The notes under the pieces: model-generated
Database searches by the model: none
Seen by the model: the letters and a program-made list of their open reading frames with translations, nothing else
Told to the model about the DNA's origin: nothing
Translations under genes and position numbers: made by a program
Shown here: piece by piece, positions 15,858 through 23,241 of the stretch
Layout: each line of letters begins with the position of its first letter
Position numbering within the stretch: position 1 is the stretch's first letter
Assembly: GCA_032161045.1 (NCBI GenBank)
Contig: JAVHTH010000001.1
Strand: one strand, 5' to 3'
Source of the DNA: Fervidibacter sinensis
GTDB taxonomy: Bacteria; Armatimonadota; Fervidibacteria; Fervidibacterales; Fervidibacteraceae
Length of the DNA stretch: 64,000 nucleotides

Positions 15858-17575
15858 TGGGCCAGAGGTGGATAGCAGGTTTGGCTGTTGCTGTTGTTCT
15901 TTGCAACTTAGCGGTAGCAGGACAAAAGCCAGCCGAAGTTGAAGAGAAAGTCATTGACACACGATTGACTCCAGTCGTCCCCATCACACCTGAGAAACCG
16001 ATAAGGCTTAAGATGCTCAAAGGCACAAGCGCGATTTTGACTGCGAAGCGCCCAATTGACCGATTTGCACTCGGTGACCCCCAAGTTATTTCGGTGACTA
16101 TCTTGGCGGAACGGGAGTTGGTCGTTAATGCAAAATCCGAAGGCACCACAAACATTGTCGTTTGGGAAGAGGCATCACCCCCAATAGCGCTGTGGGTGGA
16201 AGTGACTGCTCCTGTTAAGGAGGAAATCACACCTCCAGCAAAGCCACCAAAAGCAATCACACCGGAAGAGGCGGGAAATCTGTTGAAACAGGCACTCGCT
16301 GGGTTGCCTGTGGAGCATGTGGTCCTTCAACTTCCCGACGAGACAATCGCCATCGTTTTGAAAGGAGAATTGTCTACGCCGGAGGAAATCAAAGCGGTTG
16401 AATCCCTTGCCCAAATGCTTACGCCGAAAGTCGTCAGTATGTTGAAAGTTCGCCCCGCACCAGCCCCACCACAGGTTACACCCGAGGAACGAAAAGCGCA
16501 ACTGATAGAGCAAGCGATAGGAATCTCCGGCGTTAAGGTGGCGGTCGTTGAAGACAAAATTGTTTTGTCTGGGCAAGTCCGTTCCTTGACGGAGAAACTT
16601 TTAGCGGAGGAAAGGGCAAAACTCTTCGGCACAGTTGTCAACCGAATAGAAGTGACCAACCCAACTGTTCGGCAGTTCGTCGCTGAAGTTCAAGTTTTGG
16701 AAATTTCCCGCAATGCGTTGCAAAAGTTGGGCATCTCTTTGGGAACAGTTCAAGTGGCGGGCACTGGTGGAGCGACAGGAACCGTGCAAACAAAAGTTTT
16801 CACCGTTACGCCGGGGCAAGTAGTCTTCGGTGAGGAGGCAGTGGAGCAGCCTATTGGGAGAGTTTCCCCTTTGGGCGCACAACTGAATGCGTTGATTCAA
16901 AGCGGGCAAGCCAGATTGTTAGCGAACCCGCAGCAAAGAACGATTGAAGGTGCAGATGCCACCTTCCTTGTCGGCGGACTCATACCCATTCCCGTTTTCG
17001 GCTTCTTTGGAATTGGGGCTGGAGCCGCCGCCCCCGGAGCAGCAACGGTCATCTTCTTCCCGTTCGGAATAACTTTGACCTTGCATCCGGAAGCGACAGA
17101 ACAAGGCGAAATTTTCCTGCAAATGAGGGTGGAAGTGACCGCCCCAGATTACGGATACGCAACTCAAGTTCTGGGCACAACTGTTCCGGGCTTTCGGTTC
17201 AGGGGGCTTGACGATGTTAAGTTGCTTCTCAAAAGTGGTGACAGCGTAATCATATCGGGTTTGATTCAGGACGAGTTGAGGGAGCAAATAAACCGCTTCC
17301 CCTTGCTGTCAAAAATTCCCGTGTTGGGTGAACTCTTTAAGAGTCGCGAGTTCGTTCGGCAGCAAACGGAGTTGGTCATAATGGTCACCATCCATATGGA
17401 AGAGGTGGCCGTCACGGAAGAGGCTTTGAGGTTGCTGCAAACTTATCAAAAGCGCCCTACCCTGCCGCGACCTTCTTTCGGCTTGCCGACGGGAACCATT
17501 TCTGGCATTGGAGGTTTAGGTGCAGGGGTGATAGGAGCACCAATCAGCGGGTCAACAACCCCGTCAACGCCTTGA
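15854..17575 (+). CDS. cpaC: Tad pilus secretin CpaC/RcpA
   Basis: CpaC forms the outer-membrane ring through which the Flp pilus passes, so this organism should have an outer membrane. An N-terminal signal peptide (AGLAVAVVLCNLAVAG) leads to the pilus-assembly N-terminal domain (RFALGDPQVISVTILAER), a BON-like segment (KVAVVEDKIVLSGQVRS) and the secretin domain (RLLANPQQRTIEGADATFLV, and SGDSVIISGLIQDELREQIN then FPLLSKIPVLGELF), all standard. The 573 residues end in a Gly/Ser/Pro-rich tail. Start ATG 15854 overlaps the cpaB stop and has GGAGGGGG before it. Confidence 0.92.
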   Translation: MMGQRWIAGLAVAVVLCNLAVAGQKPAEVEEKVIDTRLTPVVPITPEKPIRLKMLKGTSAILTAKRPIDRFALGDPQVISVTILAERELVVNAKSEGTTNIVVWEEASPPIALWVEVTAPVKEEITPPAKPPKAITPEEAGNLLKQALAGLPVEHVVLQLPDETIAIVLKGELSTPEEIKAVESLAQMLTPKVVSMLKVRPAPAPPQVTPEERKAQLIEQAIGISGVKVAVVEDKIVLSGQVRSLTEKLLAEERAKLFGTVVNRIEVTNPTVRQFVAEVQVLEISRNALQKLGISLGTVQVAGTGGATGTVQTKVFTVTPGQVVFGEEAVEQPIGRVSPLGAQLNALIQSGQARLLANPQQRTIEGADATFLVGGLIPIPVFGFFGIGAGAAAPGAATVIFFPFGITLTLHPEATEQGEIFLQMRVEVTAPDYGYATQVLGTTVPGFRFRGLDDVKLLLKSGDSVIISGLIQDELREQINRFPLLSKIPVLGELFKSREFVRQQTELVIMVTIHMEEVAVTEEALRLLQTYQKRPTLPRPSFGLPTGTISGIGGLGAGVIGAPISGSTTPSTP

Positions 17576-17600
17576 AAACTAAAGGTGGGAGGGAAACAAA

Positions 17601-18827
17601 ATGCCCATCCCGATCATCTTGGCACTCAGTAGCGAGCAGGAAAGAATGTTAGTGCGACAAGCGCTCTCGGAAGTTCAAGAGAATGTTGAAGTGACAGGGG
17701 CAGCGGAGACAACAGAGGAATTGTTTCGGTTCATACCTCCGTCCGCACCGACAATCTTAATCCTTTCCGCCCAGTTTGCGAAAAGCGCGACAGTTTCTTT
17801 AGTGGAGCGATTGACAACTCATCCATTGGTTCAAGTCATCGTCCTTCTTCCGCAGGAGGATTTCTCGCTTGCCCGTCAATTCATCCGTGCAGGGGCAGTA
17901 GATACATTGCCGCTTTCTCAACTTGCCTCTGAACTTCCCGTCAGTTTAAGCAACGCGATCCGCCGAGCCCAGAGAATTAGCAGGGAGCACATACCCCGTC
18001 CGTTCCAAGTCGGTCGTGTCGTTGTTTTTTACGGTCCTAAAGGCGGCGTTGGGACATCTTTGCTGGTGACGAACTTGGCTGTTGCCCTTGCCGCCTATCA
18101 ACCTGAGCCAGTGATTTTGGTTGATTTGAACTTGCAATTTGGCTCCGTCGCAACCTTACTCGGGTTGAGACCGGAAGCCACAATCGCCTCCTTAGCCCAA
18201 AGGTTTCAAGGCGAACTTGATTTTGAGTTTCTTCAACCTTTTTTGCTCAGGCACGAGGAAAGTGGGCTTCGCGTGTTGGCAGCGCCTTCCCGTCCAGAAC
18301 TTGCGGAACTTGTTACAACCTTCCTTGTTGAGCGGGTTTTTCAGGTTCTACGCAATCACTTCGCCTTCATCTTGGTTGACACCTCAACGATCCTGCAAGA
18401 TACCACCCTCGCTGCCCTTGACATTGCTGACCAAATCCTCATTGTCACAGCGCTTGATTTGCTCGCTATCAGAAACACACAGTTGGTTTTGGAAATGTTC
18501 CGCAAACTGTATCCCTCAGACCGTCTCAAACTGATTCTCAACCGCTCAAATGTCCGCTTCAGTGGCTTAACGCCTGAGCAAGTTGAAGAGTTTTTGAACA
18601 TCCCAATACTCGCTCAAATCCCTTCTGACGGGCAAGTGGCGGTCACTTCGGTGAACGAAGGTGTTCCTTTCGTTTTGAGGTCACCAAATTCGCCCCTCTC
18701 TCAAAGCATATTCAAGTTGGCTACGATCATTGCCGGGGAACAATTCACCCCGCCCGTTCCGGTTGCGGAAAAAGTTCAAGAAAGTCCCTTGCAACGGTTT
18801 GTGAGGTTTTTGCTTGGTGAGGAATAA
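17601..18827 (+). CDS. cpaE: Tad pilus localisation ATPase CpaE/TadZ
   Basis: CpaE is a MinD/ParA-like ATPase that places the Tad machine in the cell. The N-terminal 130 residues form a receiver-like atypical response-regulator domain (ILILSAQFAKSATVS). The ATPase domain has the deviant Walker A box GPKGGVGTSLLVTNLA near residue 150, then ILVDLNLQFGS and FAFILVDTSTIL. The start follows GGGAGGG, 25 bases after cpaC. This is the last pilus gene of the group. cpaF (tadA), tadB, tadC and a pilin do not follow; instead tRNA-Cys is encoded on the other strand. The rest of the machine must be elsewhere if the pilus is functional. Confidence 0.9.
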   Translation: MPIPIILALSSEQERMLVRQALSEVQENVEVTGAAETTEELFRFIPPSAPTILILSAQFAKSATVSLVERLTTHPLVQVIVLLPQEDFSLARQFIRAGAVDTLPLSQLASELPVSLSNAIRRAQRISREHIPRPFQVGRVVVFYGPKGGVGTSLLVTNLAVALAAYQPEPVILVDLNLQFGSVATLLGLRPEATIASLAQRFQGELDFEFLQPFLLRHEESGLRVLAAPSRPELAELVTTFLVERVFQVLRNHFAFILVDTSTILQDTTLAALDIADQILIVTALDLLAIRNTQLVLEMFRKLYPSDRLKLILNRSNVRFSGLTPEQVEEFLNIPILAQIPSDGQVAVTSVNEGVPFVLRSPNSPLSQSIFKLATIIAGEQFTPPVPVAEKVQESPLQRFVRFLLGEE

Positions 18828-18841
18828 CGCTGGTGAAAATT

Positions 18842-18916
18842 TGGAGGCGCCGCCGGGAATTGAACCCGGGTAAAGGGATTTGCAGTCCCTCGCCTGTGCC
18901 ACTCGGCTACGGCGCC
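18842..18916 (-). tRNA. trnC: tRNA-Cys (GCA)
   Basis: A full cloverleaf reads on the minus strand. The acceptor stem is GGCGCCG paired with CGGCGCC, the D arm is AGCCGAGTGGCACAGGC, the anticodon loop CTGCAAA sits on an AGGGA/TCCCT stem and gives anticodon GCA, and the T arm contains GGTTCAATTCC. The 3' CCA is encoded. It lies between cpaE and gatC. Confidence 0.95.
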
Positions 18917-18973
18917 CCCATCTTCCGTTATGTGGACTTTAACATGCCTGTCCTCAACTGTAAAGACTTGACT

Positions 18974-19267
18974 TTATGACTCTTCAACGACCCTCGGGAC
19001 ACGGAAATAGCCGTCAACTGCGTCAGGTGCGTTCATCAAAACTTCCTCGCGAGGCATCGGCTCGCCCGGTTCGTCGGGACGAAAGACATTGAACAAAGGG
19101 ACAGCGTGCGATGTCGGTTCAACGCCTTCAACATCCAGTTCCTTGAGTTTCTCAATGTGCTCAAGCACACGGTTGAGTTCCCAAGTGTATCGCTCAATTT
19201 CTTCCTCGCTCAATTCCAACCGAGCCAACAGTGCCACATGCAAAACCTCATCGCGGCTCAAAGGCAT
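18974..19267 (-). CDS. gatC: Asp/Glu-tRNA amidotransferase subunit C (GatC)
   Basis: GatC is the small stabilising subunit of GatCAB, which amidates mischarged Glu-tRNA-Gln or Asp-tRNA-Asn. The 97-residue protein has the family pattern LSRDEVLHVALLARLELSEE, then ELNRVLEHIEKLKELDVEGV and EPTSHAVPLFNVFRPDEP, ending with FRVPRVVEES. The start is ATG 19267, preceded by GAGGTGATG; longer in-frame readings run through a family A hairpin and are rejected. gatA and gatB are not adjacent. Its presence means that the organism uses the indirect route for at least one amide aminoacyl-tRNA. Confidence 0.93.
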   Translation of the reverse strand: MPLSRDEVLHVALLARLELSEEEIERYTWELNRVLEHIEKLKELDVEGVEPTSHAVPLFNVFRPDEPGEPMPREEVLMNAPDAVDGYFRVPRVVEES

Positions 19268-19323
19268 CTTCTCATCACCTCGGAAAAGAAAATTTGCAGG
19301 GCATTTGAGAACTACCCGAAAAA

Positions 19324-19348
19324 GCGGGCGGATTTCATCCGCCCCTAC
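19324..19348 (-). repeat. Family A hairpin (GTAGGGGCGG type), single copy
   Basis: This is a perfect hairpin of GGGCGGAT/ATCCGCCC with a short loop, ending in CCCCTAC, between gatC and the DHOD-like gene. On the minus strand it reads GTAGGGGCGGATG, the family A start, and is followed by a T-rich run, so it could act as a terminator for the DHOD-like gene. Confidence 0.75.
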
Positions 19349-19360
19349 TCTAAAAAACAT

Positions 19361-20653
19361 CTAACCCGTAGACAAGATAGCACTCCAATCTCGCTGTGTC
19401 AAATCGGTGACTGTCAAAGGTTCAATGCTGATTCTTTCCTTCACCCAAAGCAGCCACGCTATCAAGCCGTTGTCTGGGTCAAAAAGCAATTGATGCAAAG
19501 CCCGCTCAACTTTGCTGCCCGTTTGTTTGGCGTAGCAAGAAAGGGGCAACTGAAAGAAAGTGTGAATTTGCAAGGTGCTGCAACCGCAAAGCAAGTAGCG
19601 AAAGGCAATGGCTCCGTTGCTAACATTCCCCGTTCCACTGATTGGCAACCAAGTTGGCAATAATCCTCGCCATCGCGACGCCGTCAATCGGCTCAACACC
19701 CTCAAGTTTCGTGCGCTCAAGTCCGGACCGCCATAAGCGACTCCCTTGACACCTTCATACTCCCGGTTCGGATCAAAAAGCCTGTTGGCGTAAACGATGA
19801 AATCAGCACCATCTCCTCTCGCCGCTTTGTGCAAAAGTGCTTCAAGCATCTCAAGTTGAAAATCGTCATCAAACAAAGCATTGAACACCTTGATGCCTAC
19901 TCTAATGACTTCGCCTGCACTCATCCCCGCTGCCTTTTCGGCTGCACTCTTGACAAGTTTTGGGACAACAATGAGCCAATTCAAAATCGTTTCCTGCTGC
20001 CTTGCTCGTTCGCTCCCAGCCAAAGTTGGGCTGAAATCAAACTCAATCGGCATGGGCAAATTGGGATTATGGGCTCTCCAAACTTTCAACAGTTCGCTGA
20101 CCGTGAACTCGTATTCGCCAACACGCCACTCCTCATCCAAAGTTGCTGGCAAGTGGGCTTTAATGGACGGGACAATCAACATCCCATGCTCCAAGCCGAT
20201 GTCAAGCGATCTATCAAAGAAACGCAAATAGGCTTCAAAACTTTTGTGCCAACCTCGTCCAACCCAAGTCACTGTCCAACCTTCTGTGCCATCTTGACCG
20301 CGAATTCGTTCCACTTTCATTCTCGTGATAGGGATAGCCCAAGCCTGCATAGATTGAACGCCCTCGGCATCTTGAGCGATGAGGGTTTTGAGCACGCAAA
20401 AACCCAAACCGACTTCAGCGTCTTTGAGAACTTGGTGCAGTTCCATGCTCAATTGTCCACTTGCTTTGCCGATGAGCAGCGGGACAGGGAGATCAGCGTA
20501 ACTTGAGCGCAAGTCAATCCCGTAACGCTCCAACACAAATGACCAAATCGGTCGCGGTAGTGGTTTAAACTTGAACCGCTCAAAATCCTTTGTCAACTTT
20601 TGAGCCTGAGATTTTGTCAAGATCGGTTTGTCGGGCAAGGGAAATTCGTTCAC
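19361..20653 (-). CDS. Dihydroorotate dehydrogenase-like flavoprotein
   Basis: This 430-residue protein resembles the FMN-binding TIM barrel of dihydroorotate dehydrogenases. KASGQLSMELHQV followed by GFCVLKTLIAQD matches the first FMN-binding strands, DFIVYANRLFDP a central strand, and LPISGTGNVSNGAIAF then LLCGCSTLQIHTFF the C-terminal phosphate-binding strands. It is clearly off the main line: it is longer than usual, the classic catalytic NxSxPN segment is not obvious, and WTVTWVGRGWHKSFEAY is not a DHOD motif. The start is GTG at 20653. It may be an uncharacterised oxidoreductase rather than pyrimidine enzyme PyrD. The fold call is moderate and the function is unknown. Confidence 0.6.
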   Translation of the reverse strand: MNEFPLPDKPILTKSQAQKLTKDFERFKFKPLPRPIWSFVLERYGIDLRSSYADLPVPLLIGKASGQLSMELHQVLKDAEVGLGFCVLKTLIAQDAEGVQSMQAWAIPITRMKVERIRGQDGTEGWTVTWVGRGWHKSFEAYLRFFDRSLDIGLEHGMLIVPSIKAHLPATLDEEWRVGEYEFTVSELLKVWRAHNPNLPMPIEFDFSPTLAGSERARQQETILNWLIVVPKLVKSAAEKAAGMSAGEVIRVGIKVFNALFDDDFQLEMLEALLHKAARGDGADFIVYANRLFDPNREYEGVKGVAYGGPDLSARNLRVLSRLTASRWRGLLPTWLPISGTGNVSNGAIAFRYLLCGCSTLQIHTFFQLPLSCYAKQTGSKVERALHQLLFDPDNGLIAWLLWVKERISIEPLTVTDLTQRDWSAILSTG

Positions 20654-20683
20654 ATTAACTCGCCTCTTCTCCCCTTGACAATT

Positions 20684-23038
20684 TCACTCGGCTCGCTTCA
20701 AGTAAACTACCGCCAATGGTGGCAAATTCAACCGAACCGAAAAAGGTCGGTTTTGCCAAGGCAACTCTTCCGCCAATACCTCCGTCCCATGCTCCTCGTC
20801 CCTTGTCCCTCCATATCGCTGCCAGTCAGTATTGAGAACTTCCTTCCAGACTCCACCGAATGGAACGCCGATACGATAGTCGTGCCGAACGACGGGCGTG
20901 AAATTGCAAACCACAACGACGCAGTCTCGCCAATCTTTTGCCCAGCGCACAAAGGAGATGACTGAATTGTCGGCATCGGAAAAGTCAATCCATTCAAAAC
21001 CCCTGTGGTCGCAATCCCACTCGTGCAATGCAGGTTCGTTTCGGTAAAGCCAATTCAAATCTCGGACAAGCCGTTGAACACCTTGATGGCTCTCCCACTG
21101 CAACAAGTGCCAGTCAACGCTTGATGCGTAATCCCATTCGCGCCACTGTGCGATCTCGCCGCCCATGAAAAGAAGTTTTTTGCCGGGGTGCGCCCACATG
21201 TAACCAAACAGAGCACGCAAGTTTGCGAACTTTTGCCAAAGGTCGCCCGGCATCTTGCCGAGCAAACTCGCTTTTTCGTGAACGACTTCATCGTGGGAAA
21301 GCGGCAAAATGAAGTTTTCGCTGAAGGCATACCAAAGCGAAAAAGTCAAGGCACCGTGATGATATTTGCGGTAAATGGGGTCTTTGCTGAAGTAAAAGAG
21401 CGTGTCATGCATCCAGCCCATGTTCCACTTGAAATCAAAGCCAAGCCCACCGACATAAGTCGGACGAGTCACCATTGGCCATGCCGTTGATTCCTCAGCA
21501 ACCATCAAGATGCCCGGAACCTGTTCATGCACAACTTCATTGAGCCGCTTCAAGAAATCAATGGCTTCAAGGTGCTCGTTACCTCCGTAAATGTTCGGCT
21601 GCCATTCTCCCGGCTTGCGTGAATAGTCAAGGTAAAGCATTGAAGCAACGGCATCAATTCGCAAACCGTCAGCATGATACTCAAGCAACCAGAAGAGGGC
21701 GCTGGCTATCAAAAAGTTGCGGACTTCATTGCGACCGAAGTTGAAAACTTTCGTATGCCAATCGGGGTGGTCACCTCGCCAATCGCCATATTCGTAAAGG
21801 TTCGTCCCGTCAAAGAAAACGAGCCCATGCATGTCCTTCGGAAAATGAGCGGGAACCCAATCCAAAATGACACCCAACCCCGCTTGGTGGCAAGCATCAA
21901 TGAAGGCTTTGAAATCGTCAGGCGTGCCGTAGCGTGAAGTCGGAGCAAAATAGCCCGTTACTTGGTAACCCCAAGATTCGTCAAGGGGATGCTCCATCAC
22001 TGGCAACAACTCAATGTGCGTGAAACCCATGTCCTTCACATACGGCACAAGTTGCTCCGCCAATTCTCGGTAAGTCATCCAACGCCAACTGCCATCGGGT
22101 TCTTGAACCCGCCGCCACGAACCGAGGTGGACTTCGTAGATGCTGATAGGTTTGTCAAGTCGCTGAATCTCTCGGCGGCGAGCAAGCCATTCACCATCGT
22201 TCCATTGGTAACGACCGATATCCCAAACGATTGATGCCGACTTTGGACGAACTTCATGGTAAAAGCCTAAGGGGTCAGCCTTCAATTGTAGGTAGTCGGC
22301 GTAGCGTCCTTTCACTTCAAACTTGTAAAGCAACCCTTCCGTTCCACCCAAAACCTCTTCAGGTAAAAACAACTCCCAAATTCCAGCCTCGTGACGGAAG
22401 CGCATTGGATGGACTCGTCCGTCCCAGCGGTTGAAATCTCCAACGACACTGACTCGCAATGCATTAGGCGCCCAAACGGCAAAGCGAACCCCACGAACGG
22501 CAGGGATCAGGGACTGGGGATCAGTGATTGGAAAGTTGGGGGTAACCTCAACGATATGTGCGCCTAAAACTTGCCACAAGCGAAAATGGTTGCCTTCGGC
22601 GATCAAGTGCAGGTCAAAATCGCTCAGCAGCAACGGAAACGCATATGGGTCATAAAACTCCTTCGTCCCTCGTCCCGCGTCCCCCGTCCCGTCCGTTAAG
22701 ATGAGCCTATACGGAAACGGCTCACTCCGTTCCCAAAAAACTGCTTCAAAGAAACCGTCTGGGTGAATTCTTCGCATTGGCACAACTTCATTTGTGTCAA
22801 GGGCACGAACTGCCATGCTTTCAGCGAACGGGTAAAATGCCCGAACAGTAACAACTCGGGACGCGGGGTATGGAGCGTGGGGCGAAAAAATCTCCCAACT
22901 CGCCCCTCGTCCCTCGTCCCCCGCCCCAATATCAGCAATGTGCATGCCCAAAACCGCAAACGGGTCACTACAATAGCCGCCACAAATTGCCGCAACTTGT
23001 TCTGGTGGTGTCAAGTAGATTGGGTCATTCACATGCAT
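20684..23038 (-). CDS. glgB: 1,4-alpha-glucan branching enzyme GlgB
   Basis: GlgB makes alpha-1,6 branches in glycogen. After the N-terminal CBM48 region (FAVWAPNALRVSVVGDFNRWD) comes the GH13 barrel: DWVPAHFPKDMHGL, then DGLRIDAVASMLYLDYSRKP with the nucleophile Asp, MVAEESTAW with the acid Glu, and PLSHDEVVHEKASL. The C-terminal all-beta domain is complete. At 784 residues it exceeds the usual 630-730. The surplus is near the N terminus, where family C tracts encode GAGDEGRGASWEIFS and TGDAGRGTKEF, and a related GGGACTGGGGATC tract encodes part of NFPITDPQSLIP. These are in frame and avoid the catalytic barrel. The start ATG 23038 follows GAGGAAGG. No other glycogen gene is adjacent. Confidence 0.95.
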   Translation of the reverse strand: MHVNDPIYLTPPEQVAAICGGYCSDPFAVLGMHIADIGAGDEGRGASWEIFSPHAPYPASRVVTVRAFYPFAESMAVRALDTNEVVPMRRIHPDGFFEAVFWERSEPFPYRLILTDGTGDAGRGTKEFYDPYAFPLLLSDFDLHLIAEGNHFRLWQVLGAHIVEVTPNFPITDPQSLIPAVRGVRFAVWAPNALRVSVVGDFNRWDGRVHPMRFRHEAGIWELFLPEEVLGGTEGLLYKFEVKGRYADYLQLKADPLGFYHEVRPKSASIVWDIGRYQWNDGEWLARRREIQRLDKPISIYEVHLGSWRRVQEPDGSWRWMTYRELAEQLVPYVKDMGFTHIELLPVMEHPLDESWGYQVTGYFAPTSRYGTPDDFKAFIDACHQAGLGVILDWVPAHFPKDMHGLVFFDGTNLYEYGDWRGDHPDWHTKVFNFGRNEVRNFLIASALFWLLEYHADGLRIDAVASMLYLDYSRKPGEWQPNIYGGNEHLEAIDFLKRLNEVVHEQVPGILMVAEESTAWPMVTRPTYVGGLGFDFKWNMGWMHDTLFYFSKDPIYRKYHHGALTFSLWYAFSENFILPLSHDEVVHEKASLLGKMPGDLWQKFANLRALFGYMWAHPGKKLLFMGGEIAQWREWDYASSVDWHLLQWESHQGVQRLVRDLNWLYRNEPALHEWDCDHRGFEWIDFSDADNSVISFVRWAKDWRDCVVVVCNFTPVVRHDYRIGVPFGGVWKEVLNTDWQRYGGTRDEEHGTEVLAEELPWQNRPFSVRLNLPPLAVVYLKRAE
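22503..22531. repeat. Family C variant (GGGATCAGGGACTGGGGATC) in glgB
   Basis: This G-rich tract is built of GGGACT/GGGATC units and lies in frame in the glgB N-terminal region just before the conserved FAVWAPNA strand. A similar GGGGATCGGGGACTTGGG tract occurs in the TPR gene and its complement in yfhO. Confidence 0.6.
22661..22695. repeat. Family C repeat (CGTCCC tract) in glgB
   Basis: This tract of CGTCCC/CGTCCCGC units lies inside glgB and is read on the coding strand as GGGACG repeats, giving the insert TGDAGRGT. It is in frame, in a surface loop before the CBM48 domain. Confidence 0.68.
22857..22928. repeat. Family C inverted pair in glgB
   Basis: A GGGACGCGGGG-type arm (about 22857-22884) is followed after roughly 15 bases by a CCTCGTCCCTCGTCCCC arm (about 22900-22928), so the element can fold into a hairpin. 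It codes the in-frame insert running from GAGDEGRG to HAPYPASR near residues 40-60 of GlgB. Confidence 0.68.
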
Positions 23039-23069
23039 CCTTCCTCACTCCCTCAAAGACACACCCATC

Positions 23070-23094
23070 GTAGGGGCGGGTGAAACCCGCCCGG
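23070..23094 (+). repeat. Family A hairpin GTAGGGGCGGGTGAAACCCG, copy 1 flanking mgtA
   Basis: This perfect GGGCGGG/CCCGCCC hairpin with loop TGAAA lies in the 203-base gap between glgB and the Mg2+ ATPase gene. The same 24 bases in the same orientation occur at 26152 on the far side of that gene. The remainder of the gap, to 23241, holds nothing else I can name. Confidence 0.8.
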
Positions 23095-23241
23095 AAAATT
23101 TTGACCCATTTGTTTGCAGTCAATAAGGGATGATAATTCGCCCATTTTGTGGTGCATTTCATGAACCACATATAGCGCAAATGTAGCGACTTTAGCCACA
23201 ACCCATTAGAATGGCGATAGCATGCAAATACACACCCATAC

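Noticed and set aside
22661..22928. Possible CRISPR-like array from repeated CGTCCC units
   Set aside because: Units are six to eight bases, contiguous and inside a coding frame, with no regular spacers; no cas genes occur in the window.
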